A stretch of DNA of 64,000 bases, taken from NCBI RefSeq assembly GCF_009846885.1, contig NZ_WUWM01000010.1:124001-188000 (forward strand). The letters run 5' to 3'. This document shows positions 38,999 through 47,636 of the stretch, one piece after another; position 1 is the stretch's first letter; each line of letters starts with the position of its first letter. A program made the translations under genes and the position numbers. The DNA is from Paenibacillus puerhi. GTDB taxonomy: Bacteria > Bacillota > Bacilli > Paenibacillales > NBRC-103111. The notes beneath the pieces are model-generated. The model ran no database searches, had not been told where the DNA came from, and was given only the letters and a program-made list of their open reading frames with translations.

Positions 38999-40480
38999 TC
39001 AGATCCGGCAGGCCTTCCGATACCCGGGATGCGCGTAGTCAAACACTTGGATCGGACTGAGCGCAGTCAGATAATGGCCGACGAAAACAGACACCGCAAA
39101 GGGGCCGTTCAAAAATAAGTACAGTTCCTCGATTCCATCCGCTTTAAGACGATCCGCCTCCCGCTTGACCTCCTTGGCAAAGGCGACTGCCTCCTCCGCG
39201 TTGGCGATGCTATCTTGCTTGGCTCCCGATGGGGGAGCGAGGGAGAGAAAGCTTCGATAGGCGAGAGCAGATTGCTGCAGAAAATCCAGGACAGGAATCT
39301 CTATCGAATTGGAGACGCTCAGTACGATAACGGCAACACGGCTAAGTGGGCTGGATTTCTGATTATGCTCTGTTTTGTGTACCCGGTAGGACGGCGCAGC
39401 TTGCTGGGATGACCATAATTCCTTGTCTTGCTGGACTTCAAGGACGGCCCCTCTCGTATGACAGAAGCGGCTTCCCACCATAATCCCTCCAGGCAGACTA
39501 AGCCTTGCGTGAAGTCGCAGACGGCCGCCGTGATGCGTCCAACTACCAGCCCACTCGGTGGAAACTTGGTCCAAGGAGGCGGACAGATGCATCCAATCGC
39601 TATCGCTGGGCAGCTTGCGGGGAGAGGTCGCCCGAAAGTAGGGGGTCCAGTCCAAGCTTATCGTGGCCTCCTGAACCTCATGCTGCTTGACGAAGCCGTG
39701 GATGTGAAGGACAAACGGATCCGGGGCTCTGGAAGCAGGTCGAAGCTGACGGGCAATAAACTGCCTGATCGTCAATAATGCAGTGTGGTCGGCATCTAGC
39801 TTGCTTATGCCCGTGTGAGTTTCATCAATGGCGCATACTTCCGCTCCCACATACAGAGGGGAAGCGGATAGCTTGGCGACCGCAAAGTCTCTTTCCCCGC
39901 GCAGGATTAGTTGATCTATAGGAAGGTTCTCTGGGTTCGCTCCGGTATGAGCTCTGTAACGGGTCCATGAGTCTTCGAGCCGGCTTAGCGGCTGACTTTT
40001 TTTTCTTAACGATTGCAGCTGCTTGTTGGCCGCCCAGCGTGGGATCAGATTGGCGAGTGCGGATCCGCCGAATGGCACGGCTAAATAAACAATTCCCCTG
40101 ATCTGTCCGAGCGCCCCCGTATCCGAGGCCTCAAATCGATCTACCACATATTGTTGAACGGCCAGGCCGCCCATGCTATGCGCGATAAAGACGAGACGAC
40201 GCCCAGTCAGTCGGGCACGGATTTCGCTACGAAGCAGCTCAGCTACGGACTTGAAATCGTACTGGAAGGGAGACAGTCCGGTCCGGTAGCCGAAGCTGTA
40301 GCAGCTCGCTTCCTGCAGCTCAGGATCCTGCCTGAGCAAATCGGCTAGGGTGTGAGCCGCGTTCTTCCTCCGCCAGGTGCGGTCAGGGTCTCCACGCAGC
40401 CCATGTACGAATATAATTGCCGGGCCGCTCGCTGTTGTGCCCTCTGCGAGCTGATAGAGCTTTGCTTGTCCCGTTCGCAT
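38999..40480 (-). CDS. serine alpha/beta-hydrolase fused to a SAVED nucleotide-sensor domain (putative defence effector)
   Basis: A 493-residue two-domain protein. Residues 1-245 form a lipase/esterase-like alpha/beta-hydrolase: oxyanion segment IIFVHGLRGDPDRTW (22-36), nucleophile elbow FIAHSMGGLAVQQ with Ser102, and a candidate catalytic His222 (DETHTGISK) or His232 (DADHTALL). Residues about 255-493 resemble SAVED: a strand region GGIMVGSRFCHTRGAVLEVQQ (331-351), the second-half start RVAVIVLSVSNSIEIPVL (381-398), and the characteristic ending LYLFLNGPFAVSVFVGHYL then LSPIQVFDYAHPGYR (453-488). SAVED domains bind cyclic oligonucleotides and switch on fused effectors in CBASS. No signal peptide is visible, so it acts in the cytoplasm, perhaps on membrane lipids. 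ATG 40480 lies three bases after the stop of the DAC gene, with GCAGGTG as ribosome site, so the two are translationally coupled. The domain calls are by eye; the hydrolase is firm, the SAVED call probable. Confidence 0.8.
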   Translation of the reverse strand: MRTGQAKLYQLAEGTTASGPAIIFVHGLRGDPDRTWRRKNAAHTLADLLRQDPELQEASCYSFGYRTGLSPFQYDFKSVAELLRSEIRARLTGRRLVFIAHSMGGLAVQQYVVDRFEASDTGALGQIRGIVYLAVPFGGSALANLIPRWAANKQLQSLRKKSQPLSRLEDSWTRYRAHTGANPENLPIDQLILRGERDFAVAKLSASPLYVGAEVCAIDETHTGISKLDADHTALLTIRQFIARQLRPASRAPDPFVLHIHGFVKQHEVQEATISLDWTPYFRATSPRKLPSDSDWMHLSASLDQVSTEWAGSWTHHGGRLRLHARLSLPGGIMVGSRFCHTRGAVLEVQQDKELWSSQQAAPSYRVHKTEHNQKSSPLSRVAVIVLSVSNSIEIPVLDFLQQSALAYRSFLSLAPPSGAKQDSIANAEEAVAFAKEVKREADRLKADGIEELYLFLNGPFAVSVFVGHYLTALSPIQVFDYAHPGYRKACRI

Positions 40481-40483
40481 ATT

Positions 40484-43126
40484 CTATTCACCTGCTGTAT
40501 CGGTTTTGTTGATTGTATGCCCTTCGCTACTGAGCTCTTCCAAGGCAGCTGCTGTCTCATCGTCGTCTAACTCCAGAGAAGCGCCATATTCCATAAGAGC
40601 CTTTCGCAAAACTTCGCTATCCCTTTTTTTGGTTTTTTTATGGTTGTAGATGGAGATAGCCTTATGGAAATAGGACAGATCCTGCTTCACAATTTGCATA
40701 ATAATAGGAAGCCGCGATTCCTGTGATTTCGTGAGTTCGGCTGTTATCAGGTCCTCCAAAGCTTCTGTCCTTTTCCCCATCGTTATGTATAAATAAGAGC
40801 GGTTTCTGTAAGTCGGTGCATCGATATTTTTTCTCATGCTGATCGCCTGATTAAAGTCTTGCAGGGCTTGGTCGAAATAGCGGTGTTTTTCCTCTTCATC
40901 GGCTTTCAGGCCTATACGATGCAGGGCATTGCCCCGGCAGTTGTAATCGTTGGAGATCAAGTCCGAAGCCTGGGCCGTATCAATAATAGTATCGAAGTAA
41001 CGGGCGACTTCCTTGTAGGCTTCCGTTTTCTCCTCGGCAGACAACTCCTCCTTGTCATCTCTCACGTAGCGAAACAAGGATAAAGCCTGCGCGCGATTAT
41101 ACGTTACATAAAATTTTCCGCACAGTTCCAGGCCTTTGGAATAATAGCGGTGAGCATTCTTATACTGTTGTTTCTCGAAAAAGACGTCTCCGATAATGAA
41201 ATACTGGAAATGGTCGATCAATCCTTCCGAAATCAGATTGAGGCGTTCCTCGAAGTCGGTGAGCATGTCTTGGGTAAGCTCATGGTGTTCCTTGATGTAA
41301 TCGACATATTCGGTAACGAGTTGGCGGACGCTCGCTTCATTGTGCAGCTCGGGAATAAGGTCCACGGTCCCATCCTCGGAGATGATCGCTATAACGCACG
41401 GTTTTGCGCCATTTTTGTCCAGCCGCAGCTTCTCCTGGTAACGGTAGGCGGAGTGATAGCGGGCTCCGCGACTTGCATCGCCCTGATGCTCTTGGGCCAA
41501 GCCGTCCAGAATGACGCCGATGGCATGGCAAGCTCCGGACGTATCCAGATAGATGGCGCCGTCGATAGAAGTTAAATAACCGATGAAAGCGGGCTTGATC
41601 TCTTTCGGCTTGATCAGCGTCGATTGCTTGCGTAATATTTTTAATTCTGCTTCGGCGGTCGCAAGCTCTGTTATTACAACCATCGTTCCGCTTTGTTGGT
41701 CCTTGGCCTGTTGAACGAGTAACTGAAGCTTTTCGATCGATTCCTCGCTGAGGGGCAAGCGAGGCTGATCGAATTGAGCTTTTAATAGTTGTCTGAACCG
41801 CTCGGGCGTATAGCCTCCGTCGAGTGCTACCGGTCGTTTAAAGGAAACGCTGAGCAGCGGGTGAGGAGAAATTTCATAATTTACGGTTTGCTTGAACGTT
41901 TTTTTATTATCGGTCGACACCATGCTCGATTCAGAGCCTTTCTTCGGATGCACGGTCAGAAGTTGTATGTCGTAGCGAGACAAGCCCTTGAATTCCACCT
42001 TGATCAGAAGCGTATCGTCCACCTCGCTCCAGTCGATCTCGCCTATTCCGTATACGCCTTGAGGATCGGCTATGAGATAAAGATCGCTTTCCGTGTTCGT
42101 TAGCTCCAAGAGCTTGCGTATACGTCTGGCATCATCGAAGCTAAGTCGATCATCCTCGCTTTGAAACTGGATAGCATACTTCACAAGGCGGTCGTTCATG
42201 AGCTTGTCGCGGTTCATTAGCAGCATGCAGCCGAAGGGACTTTCCCCCTCATATGTTCGTGTGGAGATGCCGTCGATTTTCTCGAGCAGGTTGTTTATAT
42301 AAAACTGAGGAGCGCCTGACGTTAGATCCGGGAGTAAAGAAGACAAGCTCTTCAAGCCTGTTCCGCTGACAAGCAAATCTTCGATCTTACCGACGAACAG
42401 CCGGATCATGCGCTGCAAAAATGTTATGCTATCTTCACGGTATTTTTTGACAAGCTCCCCGTCGTGATGAGTTCGCACCACAAATTCAGATTCGAAGTCG
42501 GGATGGTTCTCGTAGAAATCAATGAAATAGTAGTCTAATATCATTCTCAAAAAGGAAACATTCGATTTTTCCCAGAACAAGAAACGGGTCTCAGGATCGG
42601 CATACTGTACAGCCGCCATGTAGGTGATATTTTGAAGGTCGGCTGCTTCGGTCTGAAGGCAGAGCCTGCCGGCATAAAATAAATCCTTGCCTGCGGATCC
42701 CGGCGTAATCGTTCCATCTCCTTCGTACGGAGCAGCAAGGTCCCCGCTATCATCCGGTCCAGCAGTATCGGATAATGACTTGGATGGGGAGCCGGATTCC
42801 GATATGGACTGAGGCTGTGGGACCAAGGAACTGAACGAAAAGTGAGCGGGATCATCCAACAACCTCCTTAACTCAACGACCGAATCCCCGCCTACCAAGC
42901 CAAGCTTGGAGAAAACATCCTCGGGAGCGGAAAGCTCCTCCGAGATGATGTGGGTTTCGCGATCATTGATTTTGGCAAGCATGCGCTGAATTCGAAATGC
43001 TTTCAACTGATGGGCCTGATCCACGCCGGCTATAGCAAATAATTTCAAATTCAATCGGCTGTCCAGCCTCTGGATAATGGATTCGAGATGCTCGAAAACC
43101 TGTTTATGGACTGCTTCCAACGACAA
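40484..43126 (-). CDS. diadenylate-cyclase-like (DisA_N/DAC) protein with N-terminal sensor-like region and C-terminal TPR
   Basis: An 880-residue cytosolic protein. Residues 1-100 are helical, 105-145 a low-complexity linker, and about 150-430 a sensor-like region that includes SPFGCMLLMNRDK (296-308) and RKLLELTN...LYLIADPQGVYGIGEI (337-364), as seen in N-terminal sensor domains of multidomain DAC proteins. Residues about 460-595 match the DAC fold: GTMVVITELATAEAEL, then IDGAIYLDTSGACHAIGV with the DGA motif at 522-524, then ASRGARYHSAYRY (551-563) in place of canonical GTRHRAA, then VIAIISEDGTVDLIPEL. Residues 635-800 contain TPR-like helix pairs (QYKNAHRYYSKGLELCG, KHRYFDQALQDFNQAISMR, KRTEALEDLI). 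DAC domains make c-di-AMP; the altered RHR motif leaves activity open. TTG 43126 follows AAAAGGGG. In two sampled 60-base rows GC is 35-40%, against 63% in a sampled row of the neighbouring LysR gene, suggesting acquisition. Confidence 0.78.
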   Translation of the reverse strand: MSLEAVHKQVFEHLESIIQRLDSRLNLKLFAIAGVDQAHQLKAFRIQRMLAKINDRETHIISEELSAPEDVFSKLGLVGGDSVVELRRLLDDPAHFSFSSLVPQPQSISESGSPSKSLSDTAGPDDSGDLAAPYEGDGTITPGSAGKDLFYAGRLCLQTEAADLQNITYMAAVQYADPETRFLFWEKSNVSFLRMILDYYFIDFYENHPDFESEFVVRTHHDGELVKKYREDSITFLQRMIRLFVGKIEDLLVSGTGLKSLSSLLPDLTSGAPQFYINNLLEKIDGISTRTYEGESPFGCMLLMNRDKLMNDRLVKYAIQFQSEDDRLSFDDARRIRKLLELTNTESDLYLIADPQGVYGIGEIDWSEVDDTLLIKVEFKGLSRYDIQLLTVHPKKGSESSMVSTDNKKTFKQTVNYEISPHPLLSVSFKRPVALDGGYTPERFRQLLKAQFDQPRLPLSEESIEKLQLLVQQAKDQQSGTMVVITELATAEAELKILRKQSTLIKPKEIKPAFIGYLTSIDGAIYLDTSGACHAIGVILDGLAQEHQGDASRGARYHSAYRYQEKLRLDKNGAKPCVIAIISEDGTVDLIPELHNEASVRQLVTEYVDYIKEHHELTQDMLTDFEERLNLISEGLIDHFQYFIIGDVFFEKQQYKNAHRYYSKGLELCGKFYVTYNRAQALSLFRYVRDDKEELSAEEKTEAYKEVARYFDTIIDTAQASDLISNDYNCRGNALHRIGLKADEEEKHRYFDQALQDFNQAISMRKNIDAPTYRNRSYLYITMGKRTEALEDLITAELTKSQESRLPIIMQIVKQDLSYFHKAISIYNHKKTKKRDSEVLRKALMEYGASLELDDDETAAALEELSSEGHTINKTDTAGE

Positions 43127-43157
43127 ACGCCCCTTTTATTCATACAGACATACATCT

Positions 43158-43180
43158 ATGATATTTTTTGTAAATATCAT
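43158..43180. promoter_or_regulatory. 9-bp perfect inverted repeat at the start of the DAC-SAVED transcript
   Basis: ATGATATTT (43158-43166) and AAATATCAT (43172-43180) with a five-base spacer. It overlaps the LysR stop codon and covers the predicted transcription start of the leftward operon. An operator is likely; a terminator for lysR is less so because no T run follows on the minus strand. Confidence 0.55.
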
Positions 43181-44124
43181 TTATTGTATAGATTCCGGTT
43201 GGAATTGTCTATATTTACCTGATCTATGGCCATCACTTCGCGGAACGTATCCATAAATGCTTCTACCGCCTTGGATAAATAGCGTCCTTTCTTATAAGCG
43301 ACGACCAGCGTTCGGAACGGACGGCTGCGGAGCGGAAGATACACGGGCGCCAGCTCGCTCCAGCGTCCTCTCGACACCATATGAGGTACCATGGCTATGC
43401 CCATGCCTGCTGCAACGAGCGACTGAACCGTTTCGATATTGCTGCTTTCAAAGACGATTCGCGGCATGAACCCGGCACCGCTGCACAGCTCGACCGTAAT
43501 TTGCCGGAAGCCCTGTCCCTTTTTCAAGGCAATGAAAGGCTCGTTTTGCAGCAGGGCAATGTCGACCGGGGCCGGATCCGAGGCCATAGCCAGCTCGGCC
43601 AGCGGATGGTGCTGCGGCACGGCCAGCACGATCTCCTCTTCGATGACCGGCTCATAAGCGAGCGCGTCGTCGATCAGCGGCAAGGACAGCAGGCTGATAT
43701 CCGCTTGCCCGCTTGCGGTTAGATGCTCCAGATTCGACGTCGTCTCCTCGACAAGGACGATATCTATTTCAGGGTAGCGCTCCTGGAACACAGGCAGCAC
43801 GAGCGGCAGCACATGGGCGCCCGTGATCGGCAGACTGCCCACGACGAGCCTTCCTTTGCGCATCTGCGAGATATCCTCCATCTCTTGCTTCAGCTGCTCG
43901 ACCATGTCGAGTATTTTCTGGGCCTTTTCCACAAATAACGACCCGGCGTGGGTGACCTCGACGGAATTGGTGGTTCGCTGGAAGAGAAGGACGCCAATTT
44001 CCTTCTCGAGCTTGGACAATTGCTGGCTTAGGGAAGGCTGGGCGATGTGCAGCTTTTCGGCGGCGCGCGAAAAGTTTTTGTCTATGGCAATCTGCAAAGC
44101 ATATTGAAGCTGCCGAAGTTCCAT
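43177..44124 (-). CDS. LysR-family transcriptional regulator
   Basis: A 315-residue regulator. The N-terminal winged helix is MELRQLQYALQIAIDKNFSRAA with AQPSLSQQLSKLEKEIGVLLF; the rest is a two-lobed periplasmic-binding-like effector domain (GRLVVGSLPITGAHVLPLV, GQGFRQITVE, VAAGMGIAMVP). The open frame extends further upstream, but ATG 44124 behind AAGGGG begins at the family N-terminus. It diverges from the yitT-family gene and could regulate it or leuCD; the effector is unknown. Confidence 0.9.
   Translation of the reverse strand: MELRQLQYALQIAIDKNFSRAAEKLHIAQPSLSQQLSKLEKEIGVLLFQRTTNSVEVTHAGSLFVEKAQKILDMVEQLKQEMEDISQMRKGRLVVGSLPITGAHVLPLVLPVFQERYPEIDIVLVEETTSNLEHLTASGQADISLLSLPLIDDALAYEPVIEEEIVLAVPQHHPLAELAMASDPAPVDIALLQNEPFIALKKGQGFRQITVELCSGAGFMPRIVFESSNIETVQSLVAAGMGIAMVPHMVSRGRWSELAPVYLPLRSRPFRTLVVAYKKGRYLSKAVEAFMDTFREVMAIDQVNIDNSNRNLYNK
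43183..43211 (-). promoter_or_regulatory. SigA promoter of the DAC-SAVED operon
   Basis: On the minus strand TAGACA (43211-43206) and TACAAT (43188-43183) are separated by 17 bp, each one base from consensus. The spacer holds a small palindrome, ATTCC-AACC-GGAAT. The promoter lies inside the 3' end of the lysR gene. Confidence 0.65.
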
Positions 44125-44255
44125 GTGGAGAAAATCCCCTTCCGTTATATAAGTAATGTGGGAATAAATGTTCGAATTGTGATGCAGGCCTTCATCATGT
44201 AAACTGAACACTATACAAAAAGTGACAAGCTTGCAGGAAGGCGAGGAAATTAGGC

Positions 44256-45122
44256 TTGGCAAAGAATCATAGAAAGTTATCTATCGTTGAGTTTATCCAG
44301 CGTTTCATCTTTATTACGATCGGCGCCATTCTTATGGCTACGGCTCTCGAGCTGTTTCTGGTACCTAACACGGTTCTGGACGGCGGCATCACCGGTATTT
44401 CCATTATGGTAGCCAAACTGACCTCAATGCCGCTAGGTTTGTTCATATTTGTATTCAACATTCCTTTCCTGCTGGTCGGGTACAAGCAAATCGGCAAAAC
44501 GTTTGCCATCTCCACGCTGTACGGTATTTCTGCCATGTCAGTAACGACGCTTCTTCTGCATCATGCCGATCCCTTTACGAATGAGAAGGTGCTCGCAGTG
44601 CTGTTCGGCGGTCTGATTCTCGGCTTCGGAGTCGGGCTGGTCATCCGTTATGGCGGCTCGCTGGACGGTACCGAAATTGTGGCTATTCTGCTGTCCAAAC
44701 GGTTCAGGATGCCGGTCGGACAGATCATCATGATGATCAACGTTGTCATCTTCATCGTAGCCGGATTCGTCTTCGGCTGGGATTCCGCGATGTATTCGAT
44801 CTTCACCTTCTATATCGCATCCAAGGTTATGGATATTGTGGTCGAAGGTCTGGAGGAGTCCAAGTCGGCTACTGTCATCTCCTCCGAGTATGAGGAAATA
44901 TCCGATGCGATCATGAACAGACTCGGTCGCAGCACGACGTTTATTTATGCCAAAGGCGGCTATTCCAAGGAAGATACGCAGATGATCTACTGTGTCGTTA
45001 CGCGTCTGGAGGTCGCCAAGCTGAAATCGATCGTTCAGGAAATCGACCCCAAGGCGTTTATCTCGATTCAGCAAGTCTCCGACGTGCTCGGCGGCAACAT
45101 GGAAAAGAAAAGCATTCATTAA
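44256..45122 (+). CDS. YitT-family membrane protein (DUF161 plus DUF2179)
   Basis: A 288-residue protein with five or six transmembrane segments in residues 10-190 (two copies of the YitT repeat; GGITGISIMVAKLT and YGGSLDGTEIVAILLSKRF are the conserved parts) and a soluble C-terminal DUF2179 domain (SDAIMNRLGRSTTFIYAKGGYSKEDTQMI). The family is widespread in Bacillota; the transported substrate is unknown. TTG 44256 follows AGGCGAGG. A terminator follows. Confidence 0.9.
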   Translation: MAKNHRKLSIVEFIQRFIFITIGAILMATALELFLVPNTVLDGGITGISIMVAKLTSMPLGLFIFVFNIPFLLVGYKQIGKTFAISTLYGISAMSVTTLLLHHADPFTNEKVLAVLFGGLILGFGVGLVIRYGGSLDGTEIVAILLSKRFRMPVGQIIMMINVVIFIVAGFVFGWDSAMYSIFTFYIASKVMDIVVEGLEESKSATVISSEYEEISDAIMNRLGRSTTFIYAKGGYSKEDTQMIYCVVTRLEVAKLKSIVQEIDPKAFISIQQVSDVLGGNMEKKSIH

Positions 45123-45145
45123 AGCGGATTATAAGCGAATTACGG

Positions 45146-45185
45146 AAAGCAGGCCTTTCTCGGAAGAGGAGGGGCTGCTTTTATT
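45146..45185 (+). terminator. terminator after the yitT-family gene
   Basis: AAAGCAG...CTGCTTT hairpin with additional CC/GG pairs and a short T-rich tail. Confidence 0.7.
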
Positions 45186-45244
45186 TGTATCGAAGCTGCC
45201 TTTCTTTATAGTTATTAATTATCAATCCTATAGATATTATATCT

Positions 45245-45278
45245 TGGAACAATGAAGTTGAACATGGTAGGATGTTCA
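45245..45278 (+). promoter_or_regulatory. candidate leuC promoter with inverted-repeat operator
   Basis: TTGGAA and TAGGAT about 18 bp apart form a weak SigA promoter. A perfect 7-bp inverted repeat TGAACAT-N6-ATGTTCA (45259-45278) covers its -10 region, 65 bases before leuC. A regulator such as the nearby LysR protein could bind here. The AT-rich stretch 45183-45245 holds no gene. Confidence 0.45.
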
Positions 45279-45343
45279 TTAAGCAAGGAAAACAAAGCAG
45301 CAAGACCTTAAGAATTATTCCTACAAGACTAGAGGTGTAACCG

Positions 45344-46762
45344 ATGGCAAAAACAATGTTTGAAAAGATTTGGGACAACCATGTTATCCATTCGGAGCAG
45401 GGGAAGCCAAGTATCATCTACATCGACCTGCACTTGGTTCATGAAGTAACGAGCCCGCAGGCATTCGAAGGCCTTCGGCTTGCCGGCCGTCAGGTGCGCC
45501 GTCCCGATCTGACGTTCGCGACGATGGATCATAACGTACCGACCAAGGACCGTTTCAACATCACAGACCCGATCTCTAAGCAGCAGATCGATACGCTGAG
45601 CAAGAACTGTGCGGACTTCGGCGTCAAGCTGTTTGACCTGGACAGCATCGACCAGGGTGTCGTACACGTTATGGGACCTGAAGTGGGTCTGACGCATCCG
45701 GGCAAAACGATCGTCTGCGGCGACAGCCACACGTCTACGCACGGCGCATTCGGCGCACTTGCGTTCGGTATCGGTACAAGCGAAGTGGAGCACGTGCTTG
45801 CGACGCAATGTCTGCAGCAATCCAAGGCAAAGACGCTGGAAGTGCGCATTAACGGCAGTCTGAAGCCGGGCGTAACTGCGAAGGACTTGATCCTGGGCGT
45901 TATTGCCAAGTACGGTACGGACTTTGCAACGGGCTATGTCATCGAATATACGGGCGAGGCGATTCGTGCCTTGTCGATGGAAGAGCGGATGACCGTCTGT
46001 AACATGTCGATCGAAGCGGGCGCTCGCGCCGGTTTGATCGCTCCGGACGAGACGACGTTCGAATACTTGCGCGGACGCGACTATGTGCCTCAAGGCGAAG
46101 CCTTCGACCAAGCCGTAGCGGAGTGGAAGAAGCTGACGACGGATGAAGGCGCCGTGTATGACCGTGTCGTTGAATTTGACGCTGACAGCCTGATTCCGCA
46201 AGTAACCTGGGGAACAAGCCCGGGCATGGGCACGGACATCACGAGCAGCGTGCCGAATCCTGCGGATTTCACTACGGAGAATGAACGCAAGGCTGCCGAG
46301 AAAGCGATTGAATACATGGGTCTGACGCCGGGAACGCCAATGAGCGAAATTCCGATCGATTATGTATTTATCGGATCCTGTACGAACGGACGGATCGAAG
46401 ACCTTCGCGCTGCGGCAAGCGTCGCTCAAGGGCATAAGGTATCGCCGAACGTGACGGCGATCGTGGTTCCAGGCTCTGGCCGCGTGAAGATTCAAGCCGA
46501 GAAGGAAGGCTTGGATAAAATTTTCACAGAAGCCGGATTCGAATGGCGCGATGCGGGCTGCTCGATGTGTCTTGCGATGAACCCCGACGTGCTTCAACCG
46601 GGACAACGCTGCGCTTCGACGTCCAATCGTAACTTCGAAGGCCGTCAAGGACGCGATGGACGGACGCATCTCGTCTCGCCTGCCATGGCTGCTGCTGCCG
46701 CCATCAAAGGCCGCTTCACAGACGTTCGCGACTGGGAGTTCAAAGTTAAACAAGAAGCGTAA
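45344..46762 (+). CDS. leuC: 3-isopropylmalate dehydratase large subunit
   Basis: A 472-residue aconitase-family [4Fe-4S] enzyme that isomerises 2- to 3-isopropylmalate in leucine synthesis, together with LeuD. Cluster cysteines are Cys346 (GSCTNGR), Cys406 and Cys409 ([11 protein letters not shown]). [23 protein letters not shown] is the conserved substrate-site block. The ATG lies behind AGAGGTG. leuA and leuB are not adjacent. Confidence 0.97.
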   Translation: MAKTMFEKIWDNHVIHSEQGKPSIIYIDLHLVHEVTSPQAFEGLRLAGRQVRRPDLTFATMDHNVPTKDRFNITDPISKQQIDTLSKNCADFGVKLFDLDSIDQGVVHVMGPEVGLTHPGKTIVCGDSHTSTHGAFGALAFGIGTSEVEHVLATQCLQQSKAKTLEVRINGSLKPGVTAKDLILGVIAKYGTDFATGYVIEYTGEAIRALSMEERMTVCNMSIEAGARAGLIAPDETTFEYLRGRDYVPQGEAFDQAVAEWKKLTTDEGAVYDRVVEFDADSLIPQVTWGTSPGMGTDITSSVPNPADFTTENERKAAEKAIEYMGLTPGTPMSEIPIDYVFIGSCTNGRIEDLRAAASVAQGHKVSPNVTAIVVPGSGRVKIQAEKEGLDKIFTEAGFEWRDAGCSMCLAMNPDVLQPGQRCASTSNRNFEGRQGRDGRTHLVSPAMAAAAAIKGRFTDVRDWEFKVKQEA

Positions 46763-46819
46763 GCCTATTATCATAGAACGGATCACTACCATTTTCCCGA
46801 TGTAAGGAGCAGATTCGAC

Positions 46820-47419
46820 ATGGAAGCTTTCAAACAGCATACCGGACTCGTTGGCCCGGTCGACCGTGTGAATGTCGATACGGACGCGATTATTCCCAAA
46901 CAATTTTTGAAGCGCATCGAGCGCTCGGGCTTCGGCCAGTTTTTATTCTACGAATGGCGTTTCAGCCCGAAGGGCGACGTTATTCCCGAGTTCAGTCTGA
47001 ACCAGCCGCGTTATCAAGGCGCGTCGGTGCTGATCTCCCGTGCAAACTTCGGCTGCGGATCATCCCGTGAGCACGCCCCGTGGGCGATTCAGGATTACGG
47101 CTTCAAAGTCGTGATCGCGCCTTCGTTCGCCGACATTTTCTATAACAACTGCTTTAAGAACGGCATCCTGCCGATCAAGCTGAGCGAAGAGCAAGTGGAG
47201 GACCTGTTCCAGCGTACCGCTGCTCAAGAAGGCTACAAGCTTACCGTCGATCTGGAGAGCAACACGATTACGGATGCTCAAGGTCTTCATATTCAGTTCG
47301 AGCTTGACGAGCATCGCCGTCAGTTCCTGCTGCTCGGTCTGGACGATATCGGTCTGACGCTGCAGCATGCTGATAAAATCGCCGCTTACGAAGAGGCTCG
47401 CGCGGCCCGCTTGGCGTAA
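46820..47419 (+). CDS. leuD: 3-isopropylmalate dehydratase small subunit
   Basis: A 199-residue swivelling-domain subunit of isopropylmalate isomerase. [35 protein letters not shown] and [17 protein letters not shown] are diagnostic. It follows leuC after 57 bases with GTAAGGAG as ribosome site and is followed by a strong terminator. Confidence 0.97.
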   Translation: MEAFKQHTGLVGPVDRVNVDTDAIIPKQFLKRIERSGFGQFLFYEWRFSPKGDVIPEFSLNQPRYQGASVLISRANFGCGSSREHAPWAIQDYGFKVVIAPSFADIFYNNCFKNGILPIKLSEEQVEDLFQRTAAQEGYKLTVDLESNTITDAQGLHIQFELDEHRRQFLLLGLDDIGLTLQHADKIAAYEEARAARLA

Positions 47420-47437
47420 GAGCATCTTCAAAGTCTT

Positions 47438-47478
47438 GCCCGCCTTCCGTTGGATTGTCCACGGGAGGCGGGTTTTTT
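47438..47478 (+). terminator. terminator of leuCD
   Basis: CCCGCC and GGCGGG enclose an inner CCGT/ACGG pairing and are followed by six T. Confidence 0.88.
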
Positions 47479-47636
47479 ACTAGGCATTCCCGCTGGTATG
47501 GCGGTCTGAACGAAACTGTCCGCGTTCACCGATATGTCTAGATTTAGTCGTTAACGTGTGACATTTGTTTTATGAAAACGACCTGTCATTGTGTATAATA
47601 TCACTGGGAAGGTGTAGGAAGGGAGAGAGACAACCT

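Noticed and set aside
43158..43180. Rho-independent terminator for lysR
   Set aside because: The stem is AT-rich and on the minus strand is followed by AGATGTATG rather than a T run; an operator fits better.
38831..44255. CD-NTase, Cap2/Cap3 or HORMA genes beside the SAVED gene
   Set aside because: All coding capacity here is explained by ddh, the two module genes and lysR; none resembles these CBASS parts.
45329..46903. Long open frame opposite leuC, and similar ones opposite mtnW and proA
   Set aside because: Antisense shadows without family resemblance or start signals.
47521..47636. CcpA (cre) site before the dehydrogenase-ackA pair
   Set aside because: GTCGTTAACGTG only partly matches the cre consensus and is not placed convincingly against a promoter.
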